The notes beneath the pieces were generated by a model that was not told where the DNA came from, searched no databases, and worked only from the letters and a program-made list of their open reading frames with translations. From NCBI GenBank assembly GCA_016795145.1, contig JAEUII010000221.1:1-35659 (forward strand): a stretch of DNA of 35,659 nt, written 5' to 3'. Positions within the stretch are counted from its first letter, which is position 1, and each line of letters begins with the position of its first letter. Origin of the DNA: Planctomycetaceae bacterium (GTDB lineage: Bacteria > Planctomycetota > Planctomycetia > Planctomycetales > Planctomycetaceae). The position numbers and the translations under genes are program-made. Shown piece by piece: positions 15,927 through 24,407 of the stretch.

Positions 15927-17528
15927 TTACTGCATCACGGAAATGACGGGACCAGATGCCGTCAGAACAAACACGCCGATCAGCCGGCCATCGTTCATGC
16001 TGATGACCGGGGCTCCATGCCATGCCGTCAAATCTCCCGACTCGCTCACAACGCTCCACTGAGACGGCTTGCCTTCCACCACGCGCAGCTCGTCCTGTGA
16101 CCAGCACTGGATCACCGAAGACGCCTTGCCTTCATTCAGAACACTTCTGCAAAGGCAGCAGTCTTCCGGCTGAACGGGCTTTCGGATGACAGCATTGCTG
16201 ATCTGCAACGCGGACGGTGGATCTGTCAGACTCAGTTGCACACCACTCAGTTCCGTGGCCGCCTGCGCTGGCCGCTGAGCCTTCACTTCTATCGGCGTCT
16301 CATGCCCGATCATGGTAATGCTAAGCACAACGTCCGTCGGAGCTGCTGGGTTCTTCTCTGTGTCCTTCACCTCTTCGACGGGAGGCACAATGTCAGAAGC
16401 TGATAACAGCGACACTCCACCAGCCTCGTTGCGAACGGCAATCGCGTTCGCTGTGAACTTCTGAGTTCGCGAGATACCCAGAGTCGACGTCTTCCGAGTG
16501 CCCTGCACTGTCACTGTGGTCGGCAACGGCACATCAATTAACGGCAGCGACGTCGCCGCTTTCAGCCATTCAGGGTCTGCCTTCTCATGCAGAATAAACA
16601 TGGAACCAGGAGTAATCACCGGGTCTCGATCGTTGATCGCGGGAGTCGTGAATGAGATTCCTCCTCGAAGAATCGTGCTGAAGGAGTCGGCATTCAGTTT
16701 CAGACCACTCAAACCCACATCGACTCCCAAACCGCTCGTCACCCAGAACTTCGATCCTGGTCGCACGAGTCGCCGATACTCTGAAAAGACCCGCGCATGA
16801 ATATCCACAAACCGCGCATCGGGAGACAAACCAGTCGACAGAATACGCCCCACATCAATCCCGCGCCAGGTGACGGGTGCACCGACCGTGACGCCGTGAA
16901 GCCCGTCGCTTCGAAGCACCAGGTCCAGACCATCGCTGCTGTCAGAATCCGGCGGCGCGGAGGCCAGACCTTCGAAGGTCACGGACCTCGGCGCTGAGGG
17001 TTCGCCGGGACTGACAGCGATGTACTTGGAACCAACCGCGGTCTCCAGGCCGCTGACGCCGGTCAGACTCAGCTGAGGCCTCACAATCCAGAAACGAGTT
17101 CCTTCGCGAGCCAGTCCGGCTGCACCAGGAGTCAGAATGATCCTCGCCGTGATCTGAGTCAGATCATCGCTCAGAGCGACTTCACTCACCGCGCCGACTT
17201 CAATGCCACGATGTCGCACCACGTCGCCGGCTTTCAGCCCATGCCCTTCCGGAAAGTGAATGGTGACCGTTGGCCCGTTCGAAGGGATCGACGTCCAGGT
17301 CAGCCAGAACGCGACGATCAAACAGATGGCTGCAACCCACCAGAGCTTCGATGTTCCAAGGATCTCGGCCGTTGCTTTCGCCTCACGCAGCTGTGCCATC
17401 GGAAAGCGAGGTGACTGACTGGGCGCCCCAGCCTGTGGCTCGATCGCTGTGGATGTTCTCGGTTCGCCATTGCTGCCAGCCGCAGAAGCTGCTGACGTAT
17501 CTTCAGAGGAAGGTGTCGGGGAATTCAT
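15927..17528 (-). CDS. MCE-domain (PqiB/MlaD-type) lipid-transport protein
   Basis: The 533-residue protein has a Ser/Pro-rich cytoplasmic start, one transmembrane helix (about residues 61-80, LWWVAAICLIVAFWLTW) and then periplasmic MCE domains, which form hexameric rings that carry lipids between membranes. Two are clear: about 86-150 (FPEGHGLKAGDVVRHRGIEVG) and about 200-265 (DGLHGVTVGAPVTWRGIDVG). E. coli PqiB has three MCE domains at similar length; here the last third looks different and ends in a small beta-rich stretch (GDLTAWHGAPVISMNDGRLIGVFVL) that resembles the C-terminal strand pair of trypsin-like folds. It follows the PqiA-like gene with a 4-base overlap, so the two are co-translated, as in pqiAB. 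Confidence 0.85.
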   Translation of the reverse strand: MNSPTPSSEDTSAASAAGSNGEPRTSTAIEPQAGAPSQSPRFPMAQLREAKATAEILGTSKLWWVAAICLIVAFWLTWTSIPSNGPTVTIHFPEGHGLKAGDVVRHRGIEVGAVSEVALSDDLTQITARIILTPGAAGLAREGTRFWIVRPQLSLTGVSGLETAVGSKYIAVSPGEPSAPRSVTFEGLASAPPDSDSSDGLDLVLRSDGLHGVTVGAPVTWRGIDVGRILSTGLSPDARFVDIHARVFSEYRRLVRPGSKFWVTSGLGVDVGLSGLKLNADSFSTILRGGISFTTPAINDRDPVITPGSMFILHEKADPEWLKAATSLPLIDVPLPTTVTVQGTRKTSTLGISRTQKFTANAIAVRNEAGGVSLLSASDIVPPVEEVKDTEKNPAAPTDVVLSITMIGHETPIEVKAQRPAQAATELSGVQLSLTDPPSALQISNAVIRKPVQPEDCCLCRSVLNEGKASSVIQCWSQDELRVVEGKPSQWSVVSESGDLTAWHGAPVISMNDGRLIGVFVLTASGPVISVMQ

Positions 17529-18124
17529 GATTCAACATCGTCCCAGATTGCATGAGGATCAAACGACAGTGACGCCACCATGCTCATCGCCACACACAAA
17601 ACAAACGCCAGAACCGCTGGCCCAAAGTGAAACTCCACGAGGTTGCCGAGCTTGACGAGCATCACCAGCAGGGCCAGAAGCATGACGTCCATCATGCTCC
17701 ACTTGCCAACATGCTCCATCAGACGAAGCGTCCGGGCTTTATGCCGACGGTGCAGAAATTCGAGCAGGCTCAGTTCCAGAAGCAGCAGAATTTTTGTCAG
17801 TGGAAAGATGATCGAGAACATCAGGATCACTCCGCCGACGAACCAGCTTCCATGCTTCAGCAGATCAATGATGCCTCCCAGAACACTGGACTGTTGTCGC
17901 ACCCCCAGCTTTTCAATTTCCAGGATCGGACACAGCACGGCGGGCCAGAACAGAACAAATGCTCCGGTTGCCGCGGCCGCTGTTCGGCTTGCAGTCATTC
18001 GGCGAGAACCCGGCAACGAGATCCCAGCGCCGCAGCGAACACACTCAGCCTTTTGGCCAAGATGAAGGTCGGCCGGCAATTCGTGAATCTGCCCGCAACA
18101 ATGACAGGCGCGAAATTCTGTCAC
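17525..18124 (-). CDS. PqiA-like integral membrane protein with zinc-ribbon start
   Basis: This protein belongs to the paraquat-inducible protein A family, the membrane partner of MCE proteins in PqiAB lipid transport. The N-terminus has two Cys pairs of a zinc-ribbon kind (CHCC at residues 7-10, CVRC near 31-34), followed by four helices (AFVLFWPAVLCPILEIE, FVGGVILMFSIIFPLTKILLLLEL, MMDVMLLALLVMLVKLG and AVLAFVLCVAMSMVASLSF). E. coli PqiA has two such modules; here only one is present (199 residues). I chose the GTG at 18124 over the upstream start at 18169, because AAGGAG (18131-18136) lies six bases before it and the protein then begins MTEFRACHCCG, like family members. Its end overlaps the MCE gene. 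Confidence 0.85.
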   Translation of the reverse strand: MTEFRACHCCGQIHELPADLHLGQKAECVRCGAGISLPGSRRMTASRTAAAATGAFVLFWPAVLCPILEIEKLGVRQQSSVLGGIIDLLKHGSWFVGGVILMFSIIFPLTKILLLLELSLLEFLHRRHKARTLRLMEHVGKWSMMDVMLLALLVMLVKLGNLVEFHFGPAVLAFVLCVAMSMVASLSFDPHAIWDDVES

Positions 18125-18418
18125 CAAAATCTCCTTCACAATTGCTGGATCTTCCCAGTTCCGCAACACGCAGAAACTGCCGAAAAACCTGACATTTACT
18201 GTGTCATCAGGAGTGTCGTAAGATCCCGCCCGATTGAACAGAGCAGGCCTGAGATTTCAGGCACCTCCCGCACGAACCCGAAACACAAGCGAAGCACTTT
18301 GGCTGCGAAGTGATTCTCATCCAGGTCCTCATTCGCGTTTTGGGTTTCTATTCAGTGGTTCGATTCTGAACGCAGGGTCTTTGCGACAGGACGTCACAAA
18401 GCAATTGTTTTTGAGTTC
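18125..18418. promoter_or_regulatory. divergent intergenic region with imperfect inverted repeat
   Basis: It lies between the PqiA-like gene (minus) and the mechanosensitive channel (plus), so promoters for both should be here. AAGGAG at 18131-18136 is the Shine-Dalgarno of the PqiA gene. A hairpin GCCTGA / TCAGGC lies at 18247-18262. A longer imperfect inverted repeat joins 18274-18294 (CGAACCCGAAACACAAGCG type) to 18332-18348 (TTCGCGTTTTGGG type), with gaps; it looks like one of the dispersed palindromes of this genome. Confidence 0.4.
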
Positions 18419-19438
18419 ATGGATGAAGATATGATGCACGCATCTCAATTCGCCTTCCTGCTGATTCAGGAATCGTTTGAATCGTCAGCACCAGAGACAA
18501 CCGCTGTTGCCGAGGGGACTGCTGCTGTTCCCTCAACAGGAAGCGGGCCGTTCCTTCACAACGTCTGGCAGAACATTCGCAGCAACTTCAACACGGAAAC
18601 AGTTGCAGAGACGCTGATGAACTGGGGACCACCGCTGGTCTCGGCGATCGCTGTCTTTATCCTGGGCCGCATGATCTCGCGCGTCATGTCGGGCATGATC
18701 GTCAAGGGAAGCCGGCGAGCAAAGATCGACGAGACGCTCGCACGGTTCCTCGGCAACCTTGCGTACATCATGATGCTGACTGCCGTTTGCATCGCATCTC
18801 TCGGCTGTCTTGGCGTCGACACAACATCTCTGAGTGCTGTCCTGGCAGCAGCCGGCTTTGCTGTTGGCATGGCTCTTCAGGGTTCACTCGGCAACGTCGC
18901 TGCCGGCGTACTGCTGGTCTTCTTTAAGCCTTTCAAAGTCGGTGACCTGATCGACGTGGGCGGAACACTCGGAAAGGTCGTCGAGATTCAAATCTTCAAC
19001 ACGATCCTGCTTTCACCAGATAATGTCCGTATCGTACTTCCGAACTCTTCCATCACCGGCGGCACAATCCGCAATATGTCCGCAGAACCGATTCGGCGAG
19101 TCGATCTGGTGATTGGTTGCAGCTACAACGACGACCTGCGTGCTGTTCGCGCATTTCTGGAGGAAGTCGTCAAAGCAGATTCTCGAATTCTGCTCGATCC
19201 CGCACCAGTCGTCGCCGTTTCTGAACTTGCGGAAAGTAGTGTGAACTTTGTGGTTCGCCCATGGGTCGCAAGTGCCGATTATGGCAACGTTAAGTTCGCA
19301 CTGACCGAAGCCATCAAGCTGGGCTTCGACGAACGAGGCTTTACAATTCCATTTCCGTCGCGTGACGTCTTCGTTCATCACTCCGGCAATGTACCTCTTT
19401 CAGTTATTGAAGGAGCAGCTGCTGCAGCCGCGGCATAA
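18419..19438 (+). CDS. small-conductance mechanosensitive channel (MscS family)
   Basis: This 339-residue protein is an MscS-type channel that opens under membrane tension to release solutes during hypo-osmotic shock. After a 65-residue polar N-terminus come three helices: about 70-90 (PPLVSAIAVFILGRMI), 113-133, and the pore helix region about 137-172 with the Gly/Ala-rich GFAVGMALQGSLGNVAAGVLLVFFKPFKVGD signature. The cytoplasmic beta domain follows (DNVRIVLPNSSITGGTIRN), then the alpha/beta domain with IPFPSRDVFVHH. The start is uncertain: the ATG at 18419 lacks a clear ribosome-binding site, and ATGs at 18431 and 18434 are alternatives. Its stop overlaps the tilS start by one base (TAATG). 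Confidence 0.92.
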   Translation: MDEDMMHASQFAFLLIQESFESSAPETTAVAEGTAAVPSTGSGPFLHNVWQNIRSNFNTETVAETLMNWGPPLVSAIAVFILGRMISRVMSGMIVKGSRRAKIDETLARFLGNLAYIMMLTAVCIASLGCLGVDTTSLSAVLAAAGFAVGMALQGSLGNVAAGVLLVFFKPFKVGDLIDVGGTLGKVVEIQIFNTILLSPDNVRIVLPNSSITGGTIRNMSAEPIRRVDLVIGCSYNDDLRAVRAFLEEVVKADSRILLDPAPVVAVSELAESSVNFVVRPWVASADYGNVKFALTEAIKLGFDERGFTIPFPSRDVFVHHSGNVPLSVIEGAAAAAAA

Positions 19439-20481
19439 TGCTCTTTCATCCTTCGGTCTGGTGTTCTGTGAATGATGATGAACTGGACGAGATCGAAGTC
19501 TCAGCACTTCAGGCACTGAAGCGACTGCTGCCGAACGAACCGGGCATCCTTCTGGCAGTCTCCGGTGGTCTCGACAGCGTGGTGCTGCTTGAAATCTTCA
19601 GTCGTCTTCAGCAATGCCATCGCTGGACAAGCCCCATCGTCGTCGCACACCTGAATCATGGACTGCGCGGAGACGCGGCAAAAGCTGACGCAGACCTCGT
19701 CCTTGAAGAAGCAGCCCGACGCTCATTCATTGCCGAAATCCGGACGCTGGAAGCGAACGAGCTTCACGAACAGTCACGAGGAAGTCTGGAAGAAAGCGCT
19801 CGGCAACAACGCTATCAGTTCCTGATCGATACGGCTCAAAAGTACCATCTTGCCGCTGTCGCGACGGCTCATCAGGCGTCGGATCAGGCCGAAACGATTC
19901 TGCACAATCTCTTCCGAGGAACCGGGATCACCGGGCTTCGCGGCATGCCGGAACACCGAAACCTCGCAGAAGGCGTTCTTCTCGTCCGTCCTCTGCTGGC
20001 ATGGACTCGTGATGAACTTCAACACTATGCCTCAATGCGGTCGCTGCGATACTGTCACGACGAATCCAACCAGGATTCACGATTCACTCGAAACCGAATT
20101 CGGAATGAGATTCTGCCACTGCTGCGACAGACGATGAATCCTCAAATCGATGCGGCCCTGAATCGGCTCGGAGCCCAAACCGGGGAACTCGTCGACTGCC
20201 TGGATTCTCTCGCGGACGATCTTCTGAACCGCTCCTCGCTGGAGCTGTCTTCCTCCAGCTGCCGGCTGCAACGACTAATCCTCGCCGCCGCACCGGCTGG
20301 GTTACTTCGCCACATGTTCGTGCGACTCTGGATCCAGCTCCACTGGCCTCGCCAGCAAATGACAGCTCGACACTGGCATCAACTTGCGGACGCAGCACAA
20401 AGTCACGACGCATCCTTCACCCTACCCGGTGCCATCCAGCTGCAGACCGACGGATCACTTTTGCGACTCGTGAGACGGTAG
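19438..20481 (+). CDS. tilS: tRNA(Ile)-lysidine synthase TilS
   Basis: TilS converts the wobble cytidine of tRNA-Ile(CAU) to lysidine using ATP and lysine, so that AUA is read as isoleucine; it is usually essential. The N-type ATPase PP-loop SGGLDS is at residues 42-47, followed by HLNHGLRG (71-78) and the conserved HQASDQAETILHNLFRGTG segment with its GLRGM continuation. The rest is helical, ending in a short C-terminal domain; at 347 residues it is shorter than the E. coli enzyme and near the length of single-tail forms. Its start overlaps the mscS stop by one base, so the two are translationally coupled despite unrelated functions. Confidence 0.92.
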   Translation: MLFHPSVWCSVNDDELDEIEVSALQALKRLLPNEPGILLAVSGGLDSVVLLEIFSRLQQCHRWTSPIVVAHLNHGLRGDAAKADADLVLEEAARRSFIAEIRTLEANELHEQSRGSLEESARQQRYQFLIDTAQKYHLAAVATAHQASDQAETILHNLFRGTGITGLRGMPEHRNLAEGVLLVRPLLAWTRDELQHYASMRSLRYCHDESNQDSRFTRNRIRNEILPLLRQTMNPQIDAALNRLGAQTGELVDCLDSLADDLLNRSSLELSSSSCRLQRLILAAAPAGLLRHMFVRLWIQLHWPRQQMTARHWHQLADAAQSHDASFTLPGAIQLQTDGSLLRLVRR

Positions 20482-20508
20482 ACAAAAAGAACCCGCGCAG
20501 TATGGTTC

Positions 20509-20592
20509 CGGGCCGAAGGCCCAGCAATTTGCCTAGCCTGGGCCACTCGGCCCAGGTTTGATTCTCCATGATTTCGAAGCCCCAATCGGGGC
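20509..20592. repeat. cluster of three hairpins downstream of tilS
   Basis: Three palindromes lie in a row: GGGCC-GAA-GGCCC (about 20510-20522), a perfect 8-bp CCTGGGCC-ACTC-GGCCCAGG (20537-20556), and GCCCC-AATC-GGGGC (20579-20592). They are spaced by 15-25 bases without a gene. The first starts about 28 bases after the tilS stop. No T-run follows, so this looks like a REP-type cluster between convergent genes that may also end transcripts. The rest of the gap to 20798 shows nothing I can name. Confidence 0.6.
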
Positions 20593-20798
20593 GGCCGTTT
20601 TAGCTCGAAAGAAATCGGCCAACGAGATCGAAACTGGACCATCACTCCTGAACTCTTGCGTCATTCCTATGCAGGCGGGAGCAACCCGCACTTTTGCGTG
20701 AGCAACAGAGCGTCAATCCAGATCCCCACCGCTGAAAGCACTGGCGGCAGCCTGCTGCGATTATCTTCTGTCACCCATCTTTTGTCCGACTGAGATCC

Positions 20799-20822
20799 GG
20801 GATCTTTAGCAAGATCCACTAC
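20799..20822 (-). repeat. 24-base repeat with GGATCTT hairpin, copy 1
   Basis: The 24-base sequence that contains GGATCTT-TAGC-AAGATCC (7-bp stem, 4-base loop) is identical to a copy at 28487-28510. Both copies lie just downstream (minus-strand sense) of the stop codon of a minus-strand gene: here 52 bases after the RND permease. They may mark transcript ends. Confidence 0.6.
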
Positions 20823-20874
20823 CACAATCCGAGCTCTTTGCCCTTGAAGATGCACGAGCTATCTACCGCACGCC

Positions 20875-23800
20875 CTACTTCGCAACTGCCGGTGTTCTTC
20901 CAAAGCTGCGAATGCGATCCACGATGCGCCCCACGAGCGTCTTGGCATCCATCACCAGACTGAAGCCGGCCGGGATCAGAACCAGTGTGAAGACTGTGGA
21001 CACAATCATCCCGCCCAGCACAACCGCTCCCAGTCCCTGATACAGCTCGCTTCCCGCACCAACGCTCCACACCCATGCTCCGTCGGCAAGAATTGGCATC
21101 GGCACAACCAGCGGAAGCATCCCGAGCACGGTCGAAAGAGTACTCATGATGATCGGACGCATTCGAGTTCTCACGGTTTCGCAAACCGCATCGACCGGCG
21201 TCATCAACTCTTCTTTCATGTACTGCAGCGATTGATGCACAATCAAAATGGCATTGTTCGCCACAGTACCAATCAGAATCACGAACCCCAGCATCGTCAG
21301 CATATCCAGCGGCTGATACTGAAACTCATTCATGACCTTCAATCCGCCGAGCCCGCCCACCAAAGCCAGCGCGACGCTGATCATAACCACGAGCGGATAA
21401 AGGAATGATTCAAACAGCGCGGCCATCAGCAGATAGCTCAGGAACAAGGCGAGTAGCAGGTTCCAGCGAAGATCGAACCATGTGTCTGCAAGCTTGTCGG
21501 CTGTTCCGGCAAGTCGTACCTGATACAGACCGCTCTGGAATCGAGGCGACTGCATCATCGTCTTACGAATTTTTTCATCAACTGTTTTCATCGCAGCTTC
21601 CAGCGGTACGTTCGGACCTGGGGTCAGCTGAATCGTGATCGAACGCTGTCGCTCGATATGATTCACCTGCTCCGGTCCGCGACTCAACAGCACGTCAGCA
21701 ATGGCTGACAACCGAACAGTTTGTCCACTCGGAGTTCGCAAGGGAAGATTCTCCAGGTCATGCGAATGAGCCGCATAGTTCTGGTCGCCACAGATCACCA
21801 GATCGATGCGTCGCCCTTCGTGCCAGTAGTCACCGGCGTAGGCTCCATCGACCAGAGCATTCACGGCATATCCCAGTGATGAAGCCGTGACCTGAAGTTC
21901 TGACGATTCTTCCAGCTTCGGAATCACGTGCAGCTCAGGGCTCGACAGATCCAGTCCTGGAATCGGACGCATCTGATTTCCTTCGGTCATTGGGAACTCA
22001 GCCATGCACATCCCGAAGGCTTTCTGGGCCTCTTCCACCAGCTCTTCCAGGTCCGGTCCGGTGATTTCAATATCGATCGTGCGCCCGCCACTCAGGCCAG
22101 TTTCAAACAGGCTCGACTGACTGACGATCGGGATCACTCCCGGCTCGGCCGCAGCAGCATTCCTCAGAACCGGAATCAAATCGCCAGCTCGCAGATCATC
22201 GACAGCCTTCGCACCCAGAAACAGACTGCGACCACTGGCAACGAAGAAGAAGTCACGAATGCGAGGCTTGCCTGGTTCAACTTCGCCCGTCCAGAACGGC
22301 GCCAGTCGGCGTTCAATGTTGCCCCCCATCGAAATCATCTGATCGATGTTGTACCCCGGAGGAGGCAGCAGAATTGCAAACACCAGATTTCGATTGCCGT
22401 TCGGAAGATACTCGGTCGCCGGCCACAGCTTGATGCTGGCCCAGACGGAACCGGCGCAGAAGATCAACACAACCAGACTTCGCCATAACCAGCTTCCTCG
22501 CGCGGACATCATGACGCGCATGGCCTTGGCGAGCAGCTCATTCAGCCAGCCACTGAATCGTACAATCCCGAACAATCCGGATGGGCCGTAGCTGTCATCG
22601 TACTCAAGCCCGGAAGCACTCTGGTTCCCGAGCAGCCAGGCCGTCGCCGCAGGAATCACGGTGATACTGACGATCAGCGAGATACCAACCGAACACGCAA
22701 TCGCGATCGAAATGTCACGGAACAACTGACCTGCCTGGCCTTCGACAAAGATCACAGGCACGAACACCACGATCATTGTCAACGTCGCCGCAAGAACCGC
22801 GCCCCAGACTTCCTGAGTCCCCTGGACGGCGGCTTCGCGAGGAGTCTTTCCCATCTGGAAATGGCGATAAATGTTCTCCAGCACGGTGATGGCATTGTCA
22901 GCCACCATACCTACCGCAAACGCCATCCCGGCAAGACTGATCACGTTGATACTACGACCAAACATCTTCATGAAAATGAATGTCGCAACCACGCTGATTG
23001 GGATCGACAATCCAATGATGATCACCGACCGAACGCTCTTGAGGAACAACAGCAGAATCACGATCGCCAGCAAGCCGCCGGAATACACGTTGCTCTCGAC
23101 CAGCGCGGTTGCGGAGTCCAGGTACTCGGTCTGATCGTAGACCTGCTCCATGTACAGGCCCTTTGTCCGCAGAAGTCCCTGGTTCAGTTCTTCGCACGCA
23201 ATTCGCAGGTTGGGCCCATAGATGCGAATGCAGTCGGCAAGTTCCAGCGCACTAATGTCACCATCCTTGTTGAGGTCAAGGTCTTCACGAGGTGGCCCCA
23301 TGACTTCTTTGATGTTCGTGTTTGGCGCCTGCTGCGCGTTGATGGCCAGAGCATTCAAGCCCATCTGTCGAACAACACCGCTTGGCTTCTTGTACGCAAC
23401 AGCCACTTCAGCCACGTCGCGAACTCGCACAGGTGAGTTATCCCGAACGGCAATGATTGTGTCTGCAACCTGTTCGGGCGAAGTAAACTGGCCCAGTGTT
23501 CGCACAACATTGCGTTGCTTGCCTTCAGGAATATCTCCGGCCGATGTGTTCTGATTCTGAGCAGTAATCGCTGCGCGAAGCTCATCGATCGTAACGCCCA
23601 GCGCGGCAAGGCGAGTCGGATTCACTTCCACTCGAAACTCCTGTTCCTGCCCGCCGAACACATTGGCATTCGCAACACCGGCGATACGTTCAAACTCTGC
23701 TTCGATGTAATCTTCCGCGAACTTTCGCATCAGCGCAGGATTATTGCGCCCTTCGGTAAACGTTCGAAGGACGGGATACTGATCCGCCAGCAGATTGATC

Positions 23801-24339
23801 TTTGGCAGATTGATCATGCCCGGCTCATCCATGATCGGTTTGAGTGGAGCTTCGAGTTCCGGCTGCTGCTGGATCAGATTCTTCAAGTCTTCGCGTGTCG
23901 GAGGAATCGGCTTCAGAATAAACCAGGCGATGGCGTTCGCATTGGCATTCACCGTTGAGATCACAGGTTCGCGGGCATCTGGAGGATAGGTCGGCACCTG
24001 ATTCAGCTTCTCGGCCACTCGCGCGCGAGCATCCGTCATGTTTGTTCCGACAGCAAACTTCAGCAGAATGGTTCCCGTTGAGTCAGTGCTTTCGCTCTTG
24101 AACTCTTCCAAACCTTCAACACTTTTCAGCTGCTCTTCCTGCTGTTCAACGATCTCACGCTCAATCTCCTGAGCACTCGCTCCGGGCCAGATCGTCATGA
24201 CGGTGATTTCCGGTTCGGTCACATCCGGCGTCAGCTGCACGGGCGTCGCGAGGTAGGCAATGGCTCCGAACAACATCGCCAGAATGACGCCGACCGTCAG
24301 CTTCACAGGATTTTCAATGGAGAAGCGAATCAGATCCAT
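20875..24339 (-). CDS. RND-family efflux permease (HAE1 type) with an inserted EF-hand loop
   Basis: This 1154-residue inner-membrane pump exports hydrophobic or amphiphilic compounds using the proton gradient. It has the RND layout: helix 1 (residues 12-32), a periplasmic porter domain, helices 2-6 (about 420-600), a second porter domain and a final helix bundle. Helix 4 reads GMVADNAITVLEN, keeping the first Asp (481) and having Asn in place of the second; helix 10 has VANNAILIV, without the Lys of AcrB. Both are common in this subfamily. Compared with AcrB there are two insertions in the first porter domain: about residues 145-203 and about 347-380. The second contains DLNKDGDISALE (355-366), a perfect 12-residue EF-hand calcium loop. 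The adaptor gene lies directly upstream; no outer-membrane channel gene is in the window. Confidence 0.93.
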   Translation of the reverse strand: MDLIRFSIENPVKLTVGVILAMLFGAIAYLATPVQLTPDVTEPEITVMTIWPGASAQEIEREIVEQQEEQLKSVEGLEEFKSESTDSTGTILLKFAVGTNMTDARARVAEKLNQVPTYPPDAREPVISTVNANANAIAWFILKPIPPTREDLKNLIQQQPELEAPLKPIMDEPGMINLPKINLLADQYPVLRTFTEGRNNPALMRKFAEDYIEAEFERIAGVANANVFGGQEQEFRVEVNPTRLAALGVTIDELRAAITAQNQNTSAGDIPEGKQRNVVRTLGQFTSPEQVADTIIAVRDNSPVRVRDVAEVAVAYKKPSGVVRQMGLNALAINAQQAPNTNIKEVMGPPREDLDLNKDGDISALELADCIRIYGPNLRIACEELNQGLLRTKGLYMEQVYDQTEYLDSATALVESNVYSGGLLAIVILLLFLKSVRSVIIIGLSIPISVVATFIFMKMFGRSINVISLAGMAFAVGMVADNAITVLENIYRHFQMGKTPREAAVQGTQEVWGAVLAATLTMIVVFVPVIFVEGQAGQLFRDISIAIACSVGISLIVSITVIPAATAWLLGNQSASGLEYDDSYGPSGLFGIVRFSGWLNELLAKAMRVMMSARGSWLWRSLVVLIFCAGSVWASIKLWPATEYLPNGNRNLVFAILLPPPGYNIDQMISMGGNIERRLAPFWTGEVEPGKPRIRDFFFVASGRSLFLGAKAVDDLRAGDLIPVLRNAAAAEPGVIPIVSQSSLFETGLSGGRTIDIEITGPDLEELVEEAQKAFGMCMAEFPMTEGNQMRPIPGLDLSSPELHVIPKLEESSELQVTASSLGYAVNALVDGAYAGDYWHEGRRIDLVICGDQNYAAHSHDLENLPLRTPSGQTVRLSAIADVLLSRGPEQVNHIERQRSITIQLTPGPNVPLEAAMKTVDEKIRKTMMQSPRFQSGLYQVRLAGTADKLADTWFDLRWNLLLALFLSYLLMAALFESFLYPLVVMISVALALVGGLGGLKVMNEFQYQPLDMLTMLGFVILIGTVANNAILIVHQSLQYMKEELMTPVDAVCETVRTRMRPIIMSTLSTVLGMLPLVVPMPILADGAWVWSVGAGSELYQGLGAVVLGGMIVSTVFTLVLIPAGFSLVMDAKTLVGRIVDRIRSFGRTPAVAK

Positions 24340-24407
24340 AACAACATATCTTCTGTAAGCTGATCAGCGAACGGTCTTGTCCGGGACGCAGTGAGCTGGC
24401 GACAGCA

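Noticed and set aside
23000..23300. loss of proton-relay residues in the RND pump as a sign of inactivity
   Set aside because: Asn for the second Asp in helix 4 and the lack of Lys in helix 10 are common in this HAE1 subgroup, so they do not mark a dead pump.
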